From Spongospora subterranea f. sp. subterranea (Eukaryota; Endomyxa: Phytomyxea; Phytomyxea; Plasmodiophorida), in assembly GCA_049724395.1 (NCBI GenBank), contig JAUGWO010000030.1:124001-188000 (forward strand): a stretch of DNA of 64,000 nucleotides, read 5' to 3'. Position numbers and translations under genes: made by a program. Below are positions 22,358-32,222 of the stretch, piece by piece (position 1 is the first letter of the stretch; the number at the start of each line of letters is the position of its first letter). The notes under the pieces were generated by a model. That model was not told the DNA's origin, did not search any database, and was given only the letters and a program-made list of their open reading frames with translations.

Positions 22358-22679
22358 TGCGATGATGGCGCTTCAATCAGTCGTGGTTGCGATGATAATC
22401 AGTTCAGTCCATAAGTACTCTTGGTGATTTAGTTCGACATTGAGTTCTTCTGTCATAGTGGTCTAGTGATAGATTCCGATCAGTTATTCTGGGTGTTTTC
22501 ATTTTTAGATGGATACAGGTACATTTTCCGATTCAAAATATTTCATGGGAATCTGAGAATCAACACAGTATTGCGAGGTGCTCCGCCGTATGCAAGTCCT
22601 GGAATTGCAATGGCCACCGCAATCTCATCTGGCAATCCGTTTGCGTGGCGATGTTTGGTAGGGATATTCAGTTAGGTAG

Positions 22680-23490
22680 GCAATTATCGTGGAGAGAGGT
22701 TAGTTATTATCATTAACCGCCATGGTATTGCATCAGAATTCCCCAAACCTTTGTTATTCGTTGGCGTATCATTCGATTGAAAAAGTCGACCTGTTTAGTG
22801 TTGCTTGTTTTCCCTGCAGATCTGGGTTCTAACAATATTTGTGGGTAGTTGTTCATGAGTGTACCACATGTACGTTTTGATGGCGTGTATTGTCTGCAAG
22901 TTAGCTACTGGCGGAAAGGCTCGTCGCTCTCGAATTATGCCCTATTCCGCCTCTCATACTATCGGTATCTTCGGTTCATGCCTGATCAGACCGTAAGCAT
23001 AGTCTCGCGAAACCAATATTGATTTATTTCTAGAGCCTCGCAACGTGCATTTTCTCTGCGCTGATAAGAACATCAAATTCGTTTGTTGCATTCCATTGTT
23101 ATCAAGTTTAGTTCAGTTCATGCTTCGCTTTGATCAAAGGTGACGCGGCGGCCATTTACTTGATCATAGGTGCTTTACGCTTTGGTTAATGATCCACCTC
23201 AAACCTTAATTCCGAGACTTTTCAATGTCCAGTCTTCGTCATCGGATTCTCAAGGAGAGGTTTCAGACCCAGGAATATATCGAGGTAATTTTGGGTCATC
23301 ATCAAAATAATTGTTTTCTGTAGACTGTATCTTTCTCGTAGTACATTCTAGAAACATCATTTGTTGTGCCCGATGCTACATTTTGCTACTATTCTTTCTT
23401 CAAAATACATTCTCTTATTTTTCGTTAGATATGGTATTACAAAAATAGACAAGAATGTTTGCAAATGGTATAGGGCGTTATAAAGTGAAC
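22680..23490. other. No gene seen
   Basis: About 800 bp without open frames of note on either strand; AT-rich in parts (23280-23480). No repeat or RNA gene recognised. Confidence 0.5.
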
Positions 23491-23502
23491 AAAAAGAAAG
23501 TG

Positions 23503-24290
23503 TCAATAATAGTCGAAATGCGGCATATGGTCGCCGGAATCAGAGTCAGAATCGACTCGACGTCCCATGGTACCTCCGTATTTTGAAAAATCTGGTACTA
23601 CTGTCTTTGACATGTTGACAGGCAAATTCAATCGATTAGAGTTTGTGTCTTTGTCGTCGATATCGGACGATGCAGGAGGATCATCATCTTTCCGAGTTCC
23701 TGACCAACCGTTTTGTTTCCATTATGTTAACTGGTAATTTACATCCTTATAAAATCACAAATCAATAGCTATATTAGTTATCCAAATTCTCTTGACTTGG
23801 CGTTGAAGCTTGAATAAGGCTTTGTCACGCGGAGATGAACGGTTTTCGGCCAACGCCACGTCTATGCGATAACGGTGTTTAGGGCCCATGCATCGCGTTG
23901 AAATTCTTTATTATATTCCTCGATTACTGTCTCGATCTCAGATTTCCTCGCATTTACCTTGATTCTGCTCTACTCGAGTGCATTCAATTATTGTTTTTTC
24001 AAGCCGTTTAATCTTTGTTCATAACTTGTTTTTCACCGAATTGATGATTGAGGCACAAATCTGCACTAATATACGATCCCGTTTCCCGACCGAGCACCAA
24101 ACTCCATTGGGCCCTGGGATTGGAATCTGTATCCACCAAATTCGTAAGGCGTCGCGGTCGATGGAAAAAATATGAAGCCAATCAACCTGTTTGATATAAT
24201 GGAATCCTGATATTCTGTAATAACGACGACACCAATAACGAATCCGATGCCTTTAGAATACGATCTCGAGTCGGAACGTGACCACATCCA
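23503..24290 (-). CDS. Coiled-coil protein, several exons
   Basis: Not recognised. Exon-like frames in order: EFLGCGHVPTRDRILKASDS and SSLLQNIRIPLYQTG (24180-24275), VNARKSEIETVIEEYNKEFQ with RDAWALNT (about 23890-23960), DVALAENRSSPRDKALFKLQ and RQVKRIW (about 23790-23870), and a C-terminal exon KQNGWSGTRKDDDPPASSDI ... NMSKTVVPDFSKYGGTMGRR ... HMPHFDYY ending at TGA 23503. The middle is an amphipathic coiled coil, the tail is acidic and serine-rich. Short GT-AG introns fit between them. It lies just downstream of the LRRC43-like gene on the same strand and could even be its 3' part. Confidence 0.45.
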
Positions 24291-24299
24291 AGAAATTCC

Positions 24300-25487
24300 T
24301 ACGCTCGGTCAGCGTTCATGGCTCAACACTCGCAAGGGCAGTACCTCAAACTGGTGCTGCTGATCTTGCCAATCGTCCACGGGGGGCGCTTGCGATCGGA
24401 TTGTTTTGAACGATTCCGTCACGATCTTGAACAGCGCAATGTTGATTCCCGTCGCTATAAAATTCATTAACCTGTGGATAAAATTCGATATGATACCGAT
24501 GAACAGACTGTGCAGAAGATCTCGCCATTGTGTCGACGGTGTGAATTGGACCTGGACGAATCCTGCAGCGAACGTGATCTGGCCAGGGACCGTTAAGGCG
24601 TCGCTCTCAACGATCAAGCCGTCGTGGTCGGGAACGCGAACCTCACACCGATAGTGAATCCTATCAGGGGAGGGAAAACCGTATCAGCCCTCGTTGGACA
24701 ATCATCAGTTTGTGGCCACAATTCACGGAACCGTTTGGAATATTGGAATGGGAGAGCGATGTGCACCGGTTGGACCTCGTCAACGGCAATATCGGCGGAA
24801 ATCACACGAATACCGAAACATGCCGATAAATCCTCTGAAACAACTTTGGGAAGTCAGAATCGATTTCTGTTTCGGCTGTAGTTTGGAGTTTGTGGGACCT
24901 TGGTGATTAACCGGTTTAGCCGACGCGCGAAAATCGGCAACAATTGCGATCCGATCAAACGTGACCAACTGAGGCGACGCCGTCACGATCAGCTGTCGAT
25001 ATCTGGGCAAGAGGCTGATCGGATTCCCGATCAGATCGAGGGCTGATAGAGACGACATGGTCGACAGCCCTGAGATCACCGACTCGATATCGACGAGATT
25101 GTTGTAGGACAGGTCGAGGCATCGGATCTGAGGCGCGACGACAACGATGGGGATTACGCAGGGATGAACGAGGGAGAATAATGATGGTGGGACCTGGGAA
25201 CACGATGGAGTTATTTTGAGCGACGATATGGAGTTGTACGCCAGCTCAACAGTCCATAATCGCGCTGGGCAATCACTGAACAGTTCACCGTTCAGCGACC
25301 TGATCCTGGTCGTTCCACGTCAAGTGATGCTGATCTGCAATGGCGATGATGATGGAAACCGACCGGTTGCCATTGGCGATAAAGTGCTCTAGAGTCGGGG
25401 AACACGATCAACGTCTGATATGCGATTGTCGTTGACGATCAGTGATCGCGCTCGACTATGGAAGACGCCATCAGGGATCTGTTCCAT
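24300..25487 (-). CDS. Leucine-rich-repeat protein, LRRC43-like
   Basis: From MEQIPDGVFHSRARSLIVND at 25487 the frame gives three LRR units: RSLIVNDNRISD, LWTVELAYNSISSL and IRCLDLSYNNLVDIESVISG, then LSTMSSLSALDLIGNPISLL and PRYRQLIVTASPQLVTFDRI. The last block is the hallmark of LRRC43, where the final LRR leads into L.GNPL.L.P.YR....S...L..LD. Next exons hold RIHYRCEVRVPDHDGLIVES and TFAAGFVQVQFTPSTQWRDL, matching the YxVxYDF beta segment that follows the LRRs in LRRC43. LRRC43 is a ciliary protein in animals; a role in the axoneme here is inferred. Frames shift at several intron positions that are only roughly placed. An upstream frame (25525-25803) may hold another 5' exon. Confidence 0.55.
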
Positions 25488-25939
25488 GGGTAAGATGGTG
25501 CTAACCCCAGATATGGGGAAGTGATCACCTTATCAAGTCGCATAGACGAAATACAGATAGAACGTGGCGATGATAAACATGATTTACACGAACCTGAACC
25601 CGCCCCCAACTCGAGTCATTTTCAGAGGGTGGAAACGGTCGCGATCCGATACCTTGAGCAATGTGAAGTGCAATTAATTGATTCAGGTGTTGGTCATGAA
25701 TTGGTTCAAGACCGACCGATATCTTCGAACCTATCTCGATGAACGTCAATGTGGGTTTTGTAATAGCATAGGATACCGTCCCTCTGACCTGGTTGATGGT
25801 CAACGGCCGTTCTAATCGAGGACACCATTCTATAAAGGGTGTGACGCCTTCACCCCCTGTTGATACGTCGGGATCTGCTGTACTCGATGACCCATTAATG
25901 GTTGAGCGATCACCTCCAACACTATAGACTCAGGAGGGG

Positions 25940-26690
25940 TAGAAAATTGTGTTCATCGCTGATCGTGCTCTGGGAATCAATGTCTTGAAACAGCCAGAAA
26001 TGCAGCCTGGCGACACCTCATCCTGTAGGGACTCACGTCCCGCCAACATACATCCCCAAAACGAGGAGATATCCGTCGTCTTCGTTTTCAAGATCGCCTC
26101 GACTTCAGGCGTAATAACCGATTCAATCGCGGAAGGAAGTTGATTGAATTACACGGTTGGAGATTTTGTCCACCGTCGACACCTTATCGAACGTCTTCAA
26201 CAGACCGGCGGATTATCGATGTTTATGTTGACGAAAAATTAGCGACTGGGAACGTGGTGCCATTTAAGTCGCCATGGGGGGGCTTCCCCAGTGACCGTGT
26301 TTGATAACCCTGATGGGACTAAACGAGTTTCTGGTGACTATCTCAGGTTGAATAAGGTGACGGTGGTTTATTACCGATAATTCAAGACCTATCAAATGAC
26401 GGTAGACCAAATCTCCAACCTTGTAATCAATCGACTTCCTTCCGCGATTCAAATCGGTTATTACGCTTTCTGACCACCATTCACGATCATGTTCAGCCTT
26501 TTGAAGAAAGCTTGTTGAGGACGAAGAACGTGAGTCCCTACAGGATGAGGTTTTGCCAGTTTGCACTCCTTACAGGGCTCTTTCAAAACTGACCGGTACT
26601 CCCTCGATAGCGACAATGAGTTGACGCCGGTGCCAATCCCGAATATGAAGTCGTTTGGCAACATCAGCTGAAGGTCTTTTTAAACACATG
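25940..26690. mobile_element. Ty3/gypsy-type fossil, integrase-region fragments in inverted arrangement
   Basis: Two related fragments face each other: plus 25990-26190 and minus 26395-26570. Both translate to sequence with TSSCRDSR and a Y-[KT]-VGD-[LF]-V[YH]R segment typical of the end of an LTR-element integrase region; the minus copy also has CKECKLAKPHPVG. Broken; fragments only. The inverted pairing is described separately. Confidence 0.45.
26016..26545. repeat. Inverted repeat (arms 26016-26190 / 26395-26545)
   Basis: Shared blocks in inverse orientation include CCTCATCCTGTAGGGACTCA, GCGTAATAACCGATT and AATCGCGGAAGGAAGT, and GTTGGAGATTT. Arms are clearly diverged. Spacer about 200 bp. 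Confidence 0.8.
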
Positions 26691-26952
26691 ACGATAATAA
26701 TCACTGCTAACATCGAACATCTCCATTCGATGGGTCAGGCGCCAAATTTACTTTGGTTCTCCCAAACACGTAATGCTTTTAGTTCATTGATCTGGAGCGC
26801 GACGACATGAGTAATAAATGATGGGCAGATCAAGTTTTGTGGTCAGGAATTGGCCGTCAAATGTGCAGTCGGTTTGTGTCAATTGTTAACCCCAATCGCA
26901 GGTGATTAACCGTTGTCATGATGGTATTTGCTCAATGGATTGACTACTGATA

Positions 26953-27420
26953 TTGATGTTAAATCGGAATATGACTCCGAACAAACGCCACAGATCACCA
27001 TCTTCGATGAAACTCAACATAATCCATTCTATAGGATACTCCACACAATTGGAGATATATGACGGAAACAGATTTGAAGAGTGGTCATTCATCAACCAAT
27101 GTAATTTGATTTTGAATCGATCGGGTCAGTCAACGATTCCAGACATGGACAAATCCGCCTTAATCATCAGCCTGCTGAAGGGTCCGGCGCTGGAATTGGC
27201 GACTCCATTAGAAAGATTTCGGTAGCGCCATCCAGTCGCTTCAGTCAGGGCTAAATGACATAAAAACCGTGCCGCCTCCTACAAATTCGCAGATTAGCAT
27301 ATCGAAAATTCATTTTTCAGATTCAGATAGCTATCGGGATTTTTCGTATTTGACGAGGAGTACTTCATGGATTTAATTCCTTGCGATCCAGATCAGGCTG
27401 GATTCAATCTAAGGCAGCAG
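26953..27420 (+). mobile_element. Retroelement gag-like fossil
   Basis: The plus frame contains STQLEIYDGNRFEEWSFINQ and MDKSALIISLLKGPALELAT, the arrangement expected for the N-terminal capsid region of an LTR-element gag (Y.G....W......L......D..KI..+...+.G.A). Broken and truncated downstream; no terminal repeats found. Confidence 0.45.
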
Positions 27421-27429
27421 GCGCCAGTC

Positions 27430-28010
27430 ACCGATTCACATTTTTATTTGCGGATTTCAAGTCCCCCAAGTTCCATGATCGAAAAAAATTTGCCTTCGTG
27501 TTGCAATTCTTCGAACGGTTAACCAGATGAAACCGTGGGAGGCAGCCCATTGCAAAACAACGGGTGTGTGGGCGAACGTAGCGGAGCTGCTGACGCAGGA
27601 CGCATCGTTCATCAAAGGCAAAAAAGGACCTGCGATAAAGATTTCGCGTTATGAGCTTCTTTGAGAGACATTCAAGGCAGATGAGATGGACTCGATGGAT
27701 CAGATTCTTCAACTGACGTGGCAAAAACTAACCACCGGTCAATGGCAACAAGCCGTCTGATAATATCACTGTGTTTTTGGAGACTGATATAATCATCCAT
27801 AATGTCCAGCAGCAACTGTTCACGTTCAATAAATTCCTCGACTACATCGAATTTGCGTTTCGAGTCCATGCCTTAAATGTCTTTAGTTCACAGCGAATCT
27901 CTATCGCAGGTCCTTTGTTGCCTTTGATGAACGATGCTTCCTGTGTCAGCAGCTCCGCTATGTTCAACCACACACCCATTAGTTCTTGCCACGTCAGTTG
28001 AAGACTCTGA
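27430..28010. other. Unassigned; coding-like remnants on both strands
   Basis: A minus frame (27672-27869) reads KRKFDVVEEFIEREQLLLDI and DDYISLQKHSDIIRRLVAID, helical and coding-like. A plus frame (27540-27760) reads DEMDSMDQILQLTWQKLTTG. Neither is recognised. Probably transposon-derived given both flanks. Confidence 0.25.
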
Positions 28011-28019
28011 TGATGACAA

Positions 28020-28990
28020 CAGCGATGTGGATGCGGGCGAAAATGTGCACCCTAAAAGAAAAAGCACAAAATCACCAAGCGCGAAAAGCTTGATCAGTTG
28101 ATGTCCACGATTCAGGGTGAGATTCATGAAGCTGCGCAATCTGAAAAGGAAAAGCTTACACTCAAAGCTGAGCGGCTCAAGCTTGATCGGCTGGAGTCTG
28201 ATCGCCGTGCTATGAACGATGCACAAATGCATAGTTTTCTTACCCAAATCCGTTTGAACAATCGTATTTGCAGTCAAAACATTTGCCAATGTTCGAAGTT
28301 CCAATAGATACAATGTGACCGAGTTGATACCTGTTCCATCATGATAATATTCTGTTCATGCAACATATTCATCTTCCGCTCGCCAATCAGTCAGGACTTG
28401 CGGTGACATTGTATTTATTAGAACTTCGAACATTGGCAAATGTTTTAACTGCAAGTACGATTGTTCAAACGGAAACATCTTCATGTAGTCGGCAGCGAAA
28501 TTCTGTTTCGCCGCCATGGCGTAATTTTTCCAAATTCCATCCAGAATGATAGACCTTGAACACTGCCGTAAGACAGCCGACGTATTTCTGAACAGTTGGC
28601 TGGATATGATTTTTGAAACGTCCCTTAAGTGAGCTGGCAGAGCGATTTGATACAGTATCTCCCACATATTTGTCAAACGCGGCAGACATTTTCAAACAAA
28701 AGACGTCCCCCGTTTAATCAGTCCCAACCGATGCATCGGTTGTGACCTCGGCAAAGGCCTTGCACAAAGCAACATCCTCGTTCTCCTTAAAATTTGACTC
28801 CCTCTTGCTGGACATTCTACTACCTGCAGTTACGATCCCTTTTGAAAGCTGCAATCTGATTGGGTGTCCTAAATAATTCCTAGTCCTACTCTGTGGCCTA
28901 TGTAGATCTAGGACGCAATCTAGGAATTTCCTACCGTCTTCCCCCGATATGGGTCTACGGTACCAACTTTGAGCGCACACATTCCAGATT
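28020..28990. mobile_element. PIF/Harbinger relics: Myb/SANT-like ORF pieces in opposite orientation
   Basis: Minus strand from 28815: MSSKRESNFKENEDVALCKA then DASVGTD, FCLKMSAAFDKYVGD and SSLKGRFKNHIQP, which is the Myb/SANT-like DNA-binding protein encoded by PIF/Harbinger transposons (E.ED..L..A......D...GTDQ....FW..). Plus strand 28025-28307: NVHPKRKSTKSPSAK and LTLKAERLKLDRLESDRRAM, the C-terminal coiled-coil half of the same kind of protein. Both are decayed, with frame changes (for instance between DASVGTD and FCLKMS at about 28715). DNA transposon remnant. Confidence 0.6.
28247..28474. repeat. Inverted repeat (arms 28247-28318 / 28403-28474)
   Basis: Arms of about 70 bp share TTTGAACAATCGTA-TTGCAG and AACATTTGCCAATGTTCGAA in opposite orientation with few differences, and a spacer of about 85 bp. 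They are the tails of the two oppositely oriented Harbinger Myb-like pieces. Confidence 0.85.
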
Positions 28991-29025
28991 GTAGGGCGGT
29001 TCCTGACCTCACACTGTGCCATAAG

Positions 29026-29065
29026 AGCATATCCACCGGTTGGGTGTATCCGTGGTGTAAAATAA
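29026..29065 (+). repeat. Harbinger left terminal inverted repeat
   Basis: GAGCATATCCACC at the extreme end, then a block ending GTGGTGTAAAATA; complementary to 30123-30162. Confidence 0.85.
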
Positions 29066-29146
29066 TAGCCGCGCGCATTCTTTTACACTTCACGAGGGTA
29101 AAATTCCGCACCGCGCCGGCGTGTATCCCGTGGTGTATTCTCTCAG

Positions 29147-29533
29147 ATGTCGTCTTCTGAGTCTTCTAGCGACGATGAGATTGAGCAATATGCGATGATT
29201 GTGATGGAGCTTGATGACTTAGATGATATACAGTATCGTTTGGACCATACTCCCTCTCATGGTGGTTCACGAGTGGGTAAACGGGGCAACATTGAGCGAA
29301 ATCATCTTCAAGCACACACTCGTTTGATGCAAGATTACTTTGTAAAGCATTCGACGTATAGTGAAGAACAGTTCCGGAGACGGTTTCGGATGGCAAAGCC
29401 TGTATATCTTCGCATACAGGAGGCCCTTCTTCAATTCGATCCGTATTTTATTCAAAAGACCAGCTGTTGGGTCAGCATCGGTCCGTATCTCGTTGGACTT
29501 TTTGAAGAGCATAAACTTCGGGCACGTTTTTAG
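29147..29533 (+). pseudogene. Harbinger transposase, N-terminal part only
   Basis: Frame starts MSSSESSSDDEIEQYAMIV, with HGGSRVGKRGNIERNHLQAH, then LMQDYFVKHSTYSEEQFRRR and FRMAKPVYLRIQEALLQFDP. The FRRRFRM...L+L+I segment is the signature N-terminal region of PIF/Harbinger transposases. The DDE catalytic core that should follow is absent: after YFIQK the frame enters sequence belonging to the opposing Myb-like gene and stops at 29533. Product cannot transpose by itself. Confidence 0.8.
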
Positions 29534-29932
29534 TAAGTTATAGCCGGCCATGTACCGGAACGACGTTTTCATGTCATCGTTGTATCGATGCATTGCCTCA
29601 TCGATCGCCTGTTTTTCATTCCACCCAGATGGCAAGTCGTTCATCAGTCGGTTTAGGATTCCAGCAAATTTGCTGATAGATTTCGATAAAGACTTTCAAT
29701 GGCATTGCAACGTGTTCAACGATCGAATGATGGCGTTTTCGCCACGCTTTTTGGTGAAGTTTTGGGCAATTCTTGACCAGAACTGTGAAAACGACTGATC
29801 CGTCCCAGCAATTGGGTCACAGGTCACCTCCATCCATGCTGAGATGAGAGTCAGACTCTCATCCATTGACATGTTCTTCCCTCGGGCGGGACGCTCAGCC
29901 AGTGCCTCCGCCTCGACGTCATTTGCGTTCAT
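29530..29932 (-). pseudogene. Harbinger Myb/SANT-like DNA-binding protein
   Basis: Starts MNANDVEAEALAERPARGKN at 29932, then SMDESLTLISAWMEVTCDPI and AGTDQSFSQFWSRIAQNFTK, then (after a frame change near 29690) WKSLSKSISKFAGILNRLMN and MHRYNDDMKTSFRYMAGYNL LK. This is the trihelix/Myb-like protein that recruits the Harbinger transposase to its ends. The C-terminal coiled coil is missing because of the internal deletion. Confidence 0.75.
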
Positions 29933-30122
29933 TTGAGGCGGGACTTTGAAATCCTGTACCCAGCAACAGGCAAATTCTATAACGCACTCCGTGGCGCAAC
30001 CTCTTTTGGGTTTGTACCACGGTGTATCCCGTGGTGTATTTATACACCACCACACCTGAATATAAAATTTTACACTTTGTACCACCCGGTGGATCACGCA
30101 TTTTTCTCGGTGGTACAAATTT

Positions 30123-30162
30123 TAAGTTTACACCACGGAGTATACCATGCGGTGGATATGCT
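30123..30162 (-). repeat. Harbinger right terminal inverted repeat
   Basis: Complement of the left end: TTTACACCACGG... running to GGTGGATATGCTC; a perfect 13-bp match at the tip. Confidence 0.85.
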
Positions 30163-30749
30163 CAAGGGGTAAGTGCGGTTCCTGACCTCAAATATACACT
30201 GTGCCATAAGGGGTAAGTGCGGTTACTGACCTCAAATATACACTGTGCCATAAGGGTAAGTGCGGTTCCTGACCTCAAATATACACTGTGCCATAAGGGG
30301 TAAGTGCGGTTACTGACCTCAAATATACACTGTGCCGTACATAAGGGGTAAGCGGTTCCTGACCTCAAATATACACCGTGCCGTATATAAGGGGTAAGTG
30401 CGGTTCCTGACCTCAAATATACACCGTGCCGTACATAAGGGGTAAGTGCGGTTCCTGACCTCAAATATACACCGTGCCGTACATAAGGGGTAAGTGCGGT
30501 TCCTGACCTCAAATATACACCGTGCCGTACATAAGGGGTAAGTGCGGTTCCTGACCTCAAATATACACCGTGCCGTACATAAGGGGTAAGTGCGGTTCCT
30601 GACCTCAAATATACACCGTGCCGTACATAAGGGGTAAGTGCGGTTCCTGACCTCAAATATACACCGTGCCGTACATAAGGGGTAAGTGCGGTTCCTGACC
30701 TCAAATATACACCGTGCCGTACATAAGGGGTAAGTGCGGTTCCTGACTG
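30163..30749 (+). repeat. 48-bp minisatellite, ~12-13 units
   Basis: Unit core GTGCGGTTCCTGACCTCAAA followed by TATACACCGTGCCGTACATA and AGGGGTAA (48 bp). The first units are 44 bp and lack the GTAC step (ACTGTGCCATAAGGGG); later units are 48 bp and almost identical, so the array grew from the right side. Because 48 is a multiple of three, the minus strand stays open for 180 codons; this is a repeat artefact, not a gene. A detached partial unit lies at 28986-29025, left of the Harbinger element. The array ends 87 bp before the ECI1 start codon. Confidence 0.95.
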
Positions 30750-30835
30750 TGATAAGAAGGGCCTTAACTTGCCAATCTCTTTTTACCCTGTTTGATTAAA
30801 CCGTTTCTTTTTGTCGCTGTTTTTTATATCAGATA

Positions 30836-31907
30836 ATGTCTTCGAAAACGGTGGTGTCCTTTGAGATCAAGAGCTTGCCAGGCGGATCCGGGCAATATGG
30901 AGTTATCAACCTTCACAGGCTGCCGGGCAATGCACTTGTTCCTGGTACTTACGTTTGCTCGAGTGGATCCCCATATGATAGATTGTCTGCAATTCAGAAA
31001 TCCTTGAAGGAATTACCTCGGCCTTGGACGTTTTAGAAGCTAATAACAGGTGATAGCGCCAGAGATACGTGGTTTGATTTATGACATTCCCTCTCAGCGT
31101 CAAAGGGTTCATATTAACCTCCACACTTCCGGGCATGTTTTGTGCTGGAATAGATCTTCAGTTGTTTCTTGCCGAAACCTCAGTATTCTCTAAGTTCTGG
31201 ACTAGTCTTCGTACTGTATTCCTTCGCATATATGAATCAAAGCTAGTCTCCATCGCTTGCATTCAAGGTAGCCTGTATGCTGATGTGTTGACACCTTCAT
31301 CCCGATTGACATTCTAGGCCATGCTCCCGGTGGTGGAACCATTCTGTCCCTGGCATGCCACTATCGATTCATGCTAAACGGAAAATCGACGATCGGCCTA
31401 AATGAGGTCTGCTTCTTTGAAGACAATAACCGACGGCGATAGTGAGAATTTTTCTCTCAGGTCGCAGTGGGGTTGCCAGTTCCCAGATGGCTGTGCGATG
31501 TGTTCGCGCAAACAGTTGGCAATAGAGTATCAGAGAAGATTCTTCCATACGGCCCGACGTTTCCTGCTCATACGGCGAAGGAAATTCGTCTTGTGGATGG
31601 CATATATGATACGGTTGAGGGAATGCGGGAAGCAGCCCTTATTCAGCTCGATAAATGCTCCAAAGTAGACCAAAGCGGCCGGCGCGTAACAATGCACTTC
31701 ATTCGCCGAGATTTTGCCGAGAAAATGAGACGAGAAGAAGCACTAGACAGTAAGTCGTATTCCTGACCTATTTTTTCACAGAAGCTGATTTTGGTCGAAG
31801 TGGAAGATCTTGTAAAGGCAGGGGCTAGTCCTAATTTCCAAAGAACAGTAAAAAAAGTTATTATGTCTTTACAGGCAAAAAAGAACAAGCCTAAAAGCAA
31901 CCTTTAG
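30836..31907 (+). CDS. ECI1: Enoyl-CoA delta isomerase (ECI1/DCI type)
   Basis: Moves cis/trans-3 double bonds of enoyl-CoA to the trans-2 position during beta-oxidation, normally in mitochondria or peroxisomes. Start MSSKTVVSFEIKSLPGG at 30836. Crotonase-fold landmarks follow: LPGNALVPG, VKGFILTSTLPGMFCAGIDL (oxyanion-hole segment), FWTSLRTVFLRIYESKLVSI, IQG plus APGGGTILSLACHYRFML (second oxyanion strand, PGGG), STIGLNEV, VGLPVPRWLCDVF, and VDGIYDTVEGMREAALIQL. The last exon (acceptor near 31799) gives MEDLVKAGASPNFQRTVKKV and ends KPKSNL at TAG 31907. Introns of about 45-60 nt, for example GTAAGTCG near 31751. No N-terminal presequence is obvious. Appears intact. Confidence 0.92.
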
Positions 31908-32222
31908 TTTGAGATAACAAAAGTAAATGATCCAATCTATTCTCATTACCATTGCCTTGTAAAGCGAAATTGACACCCTTCCTTGCATGAGGCGTCAATC
32001 GACCCAAACGCTTAACTTTCGGTGTCAAAGTGGAAAAAATAGAATTAATTCTGGTCGAATCTTGATATTCGCAGTTGTCCCAGAATTGTTGCTATCGTTC
32101 AAGAGCAAGAAGACAAGTATAATGCTTATTTTGCCTGAGGGTTCGTATACAAGTTACCATTATTTGAAAACCAGGATTTATAGATAATATCGATATATAC
32201 AAAGAGGGAGTCGTCGACAATT
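31908..32222. other. Intergenic between convergent genes
   Basis: About 315 bp between the ECI1 stop and the METTL4 stop. No gene seen; shared 3' flank. Confidence 0.5.

Larger units (their letters stand above)
29026..30162 (+). mobile_element. PIF/Harbinger element, 1.14 kb, internally deleted
   Basis: Terminal inverted repeats: 29026 GAGCATATCCACCGGTTGGG... pairs with the complement of ...GCGGTGGATATGCTC ending at 30162, about 37-40 bp with a few mismatches. Inside are the transposase N-terminus on the plus strand and a Myb/SANT-like ORF on the minus strand, the usual two-gene Harbinger layout. The two ORFs run into each other near 29520-29540, so most of the transposase catalytic domain has been deleted. 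The element sits inside a unit of the 48-bp minisatellite; flanks suggest a short AA or TAA-like target duplication. Non-autonomous. Confidence 0.8.

Noticed and set aside
22450-22530. tRNA-like sequence (GTGGTCTAGTGATAGATT)
   Set aside because: It resembles an A box, but no B box, anticodon arm or acceptor pairing follows.
30162-30704. Minus-strand 180-codon open frame of 16-residue repeats
   Set aside because: By-product of the 48-bp minisatellite; differences between units are indels and third-position-independent changes, not coding-type.
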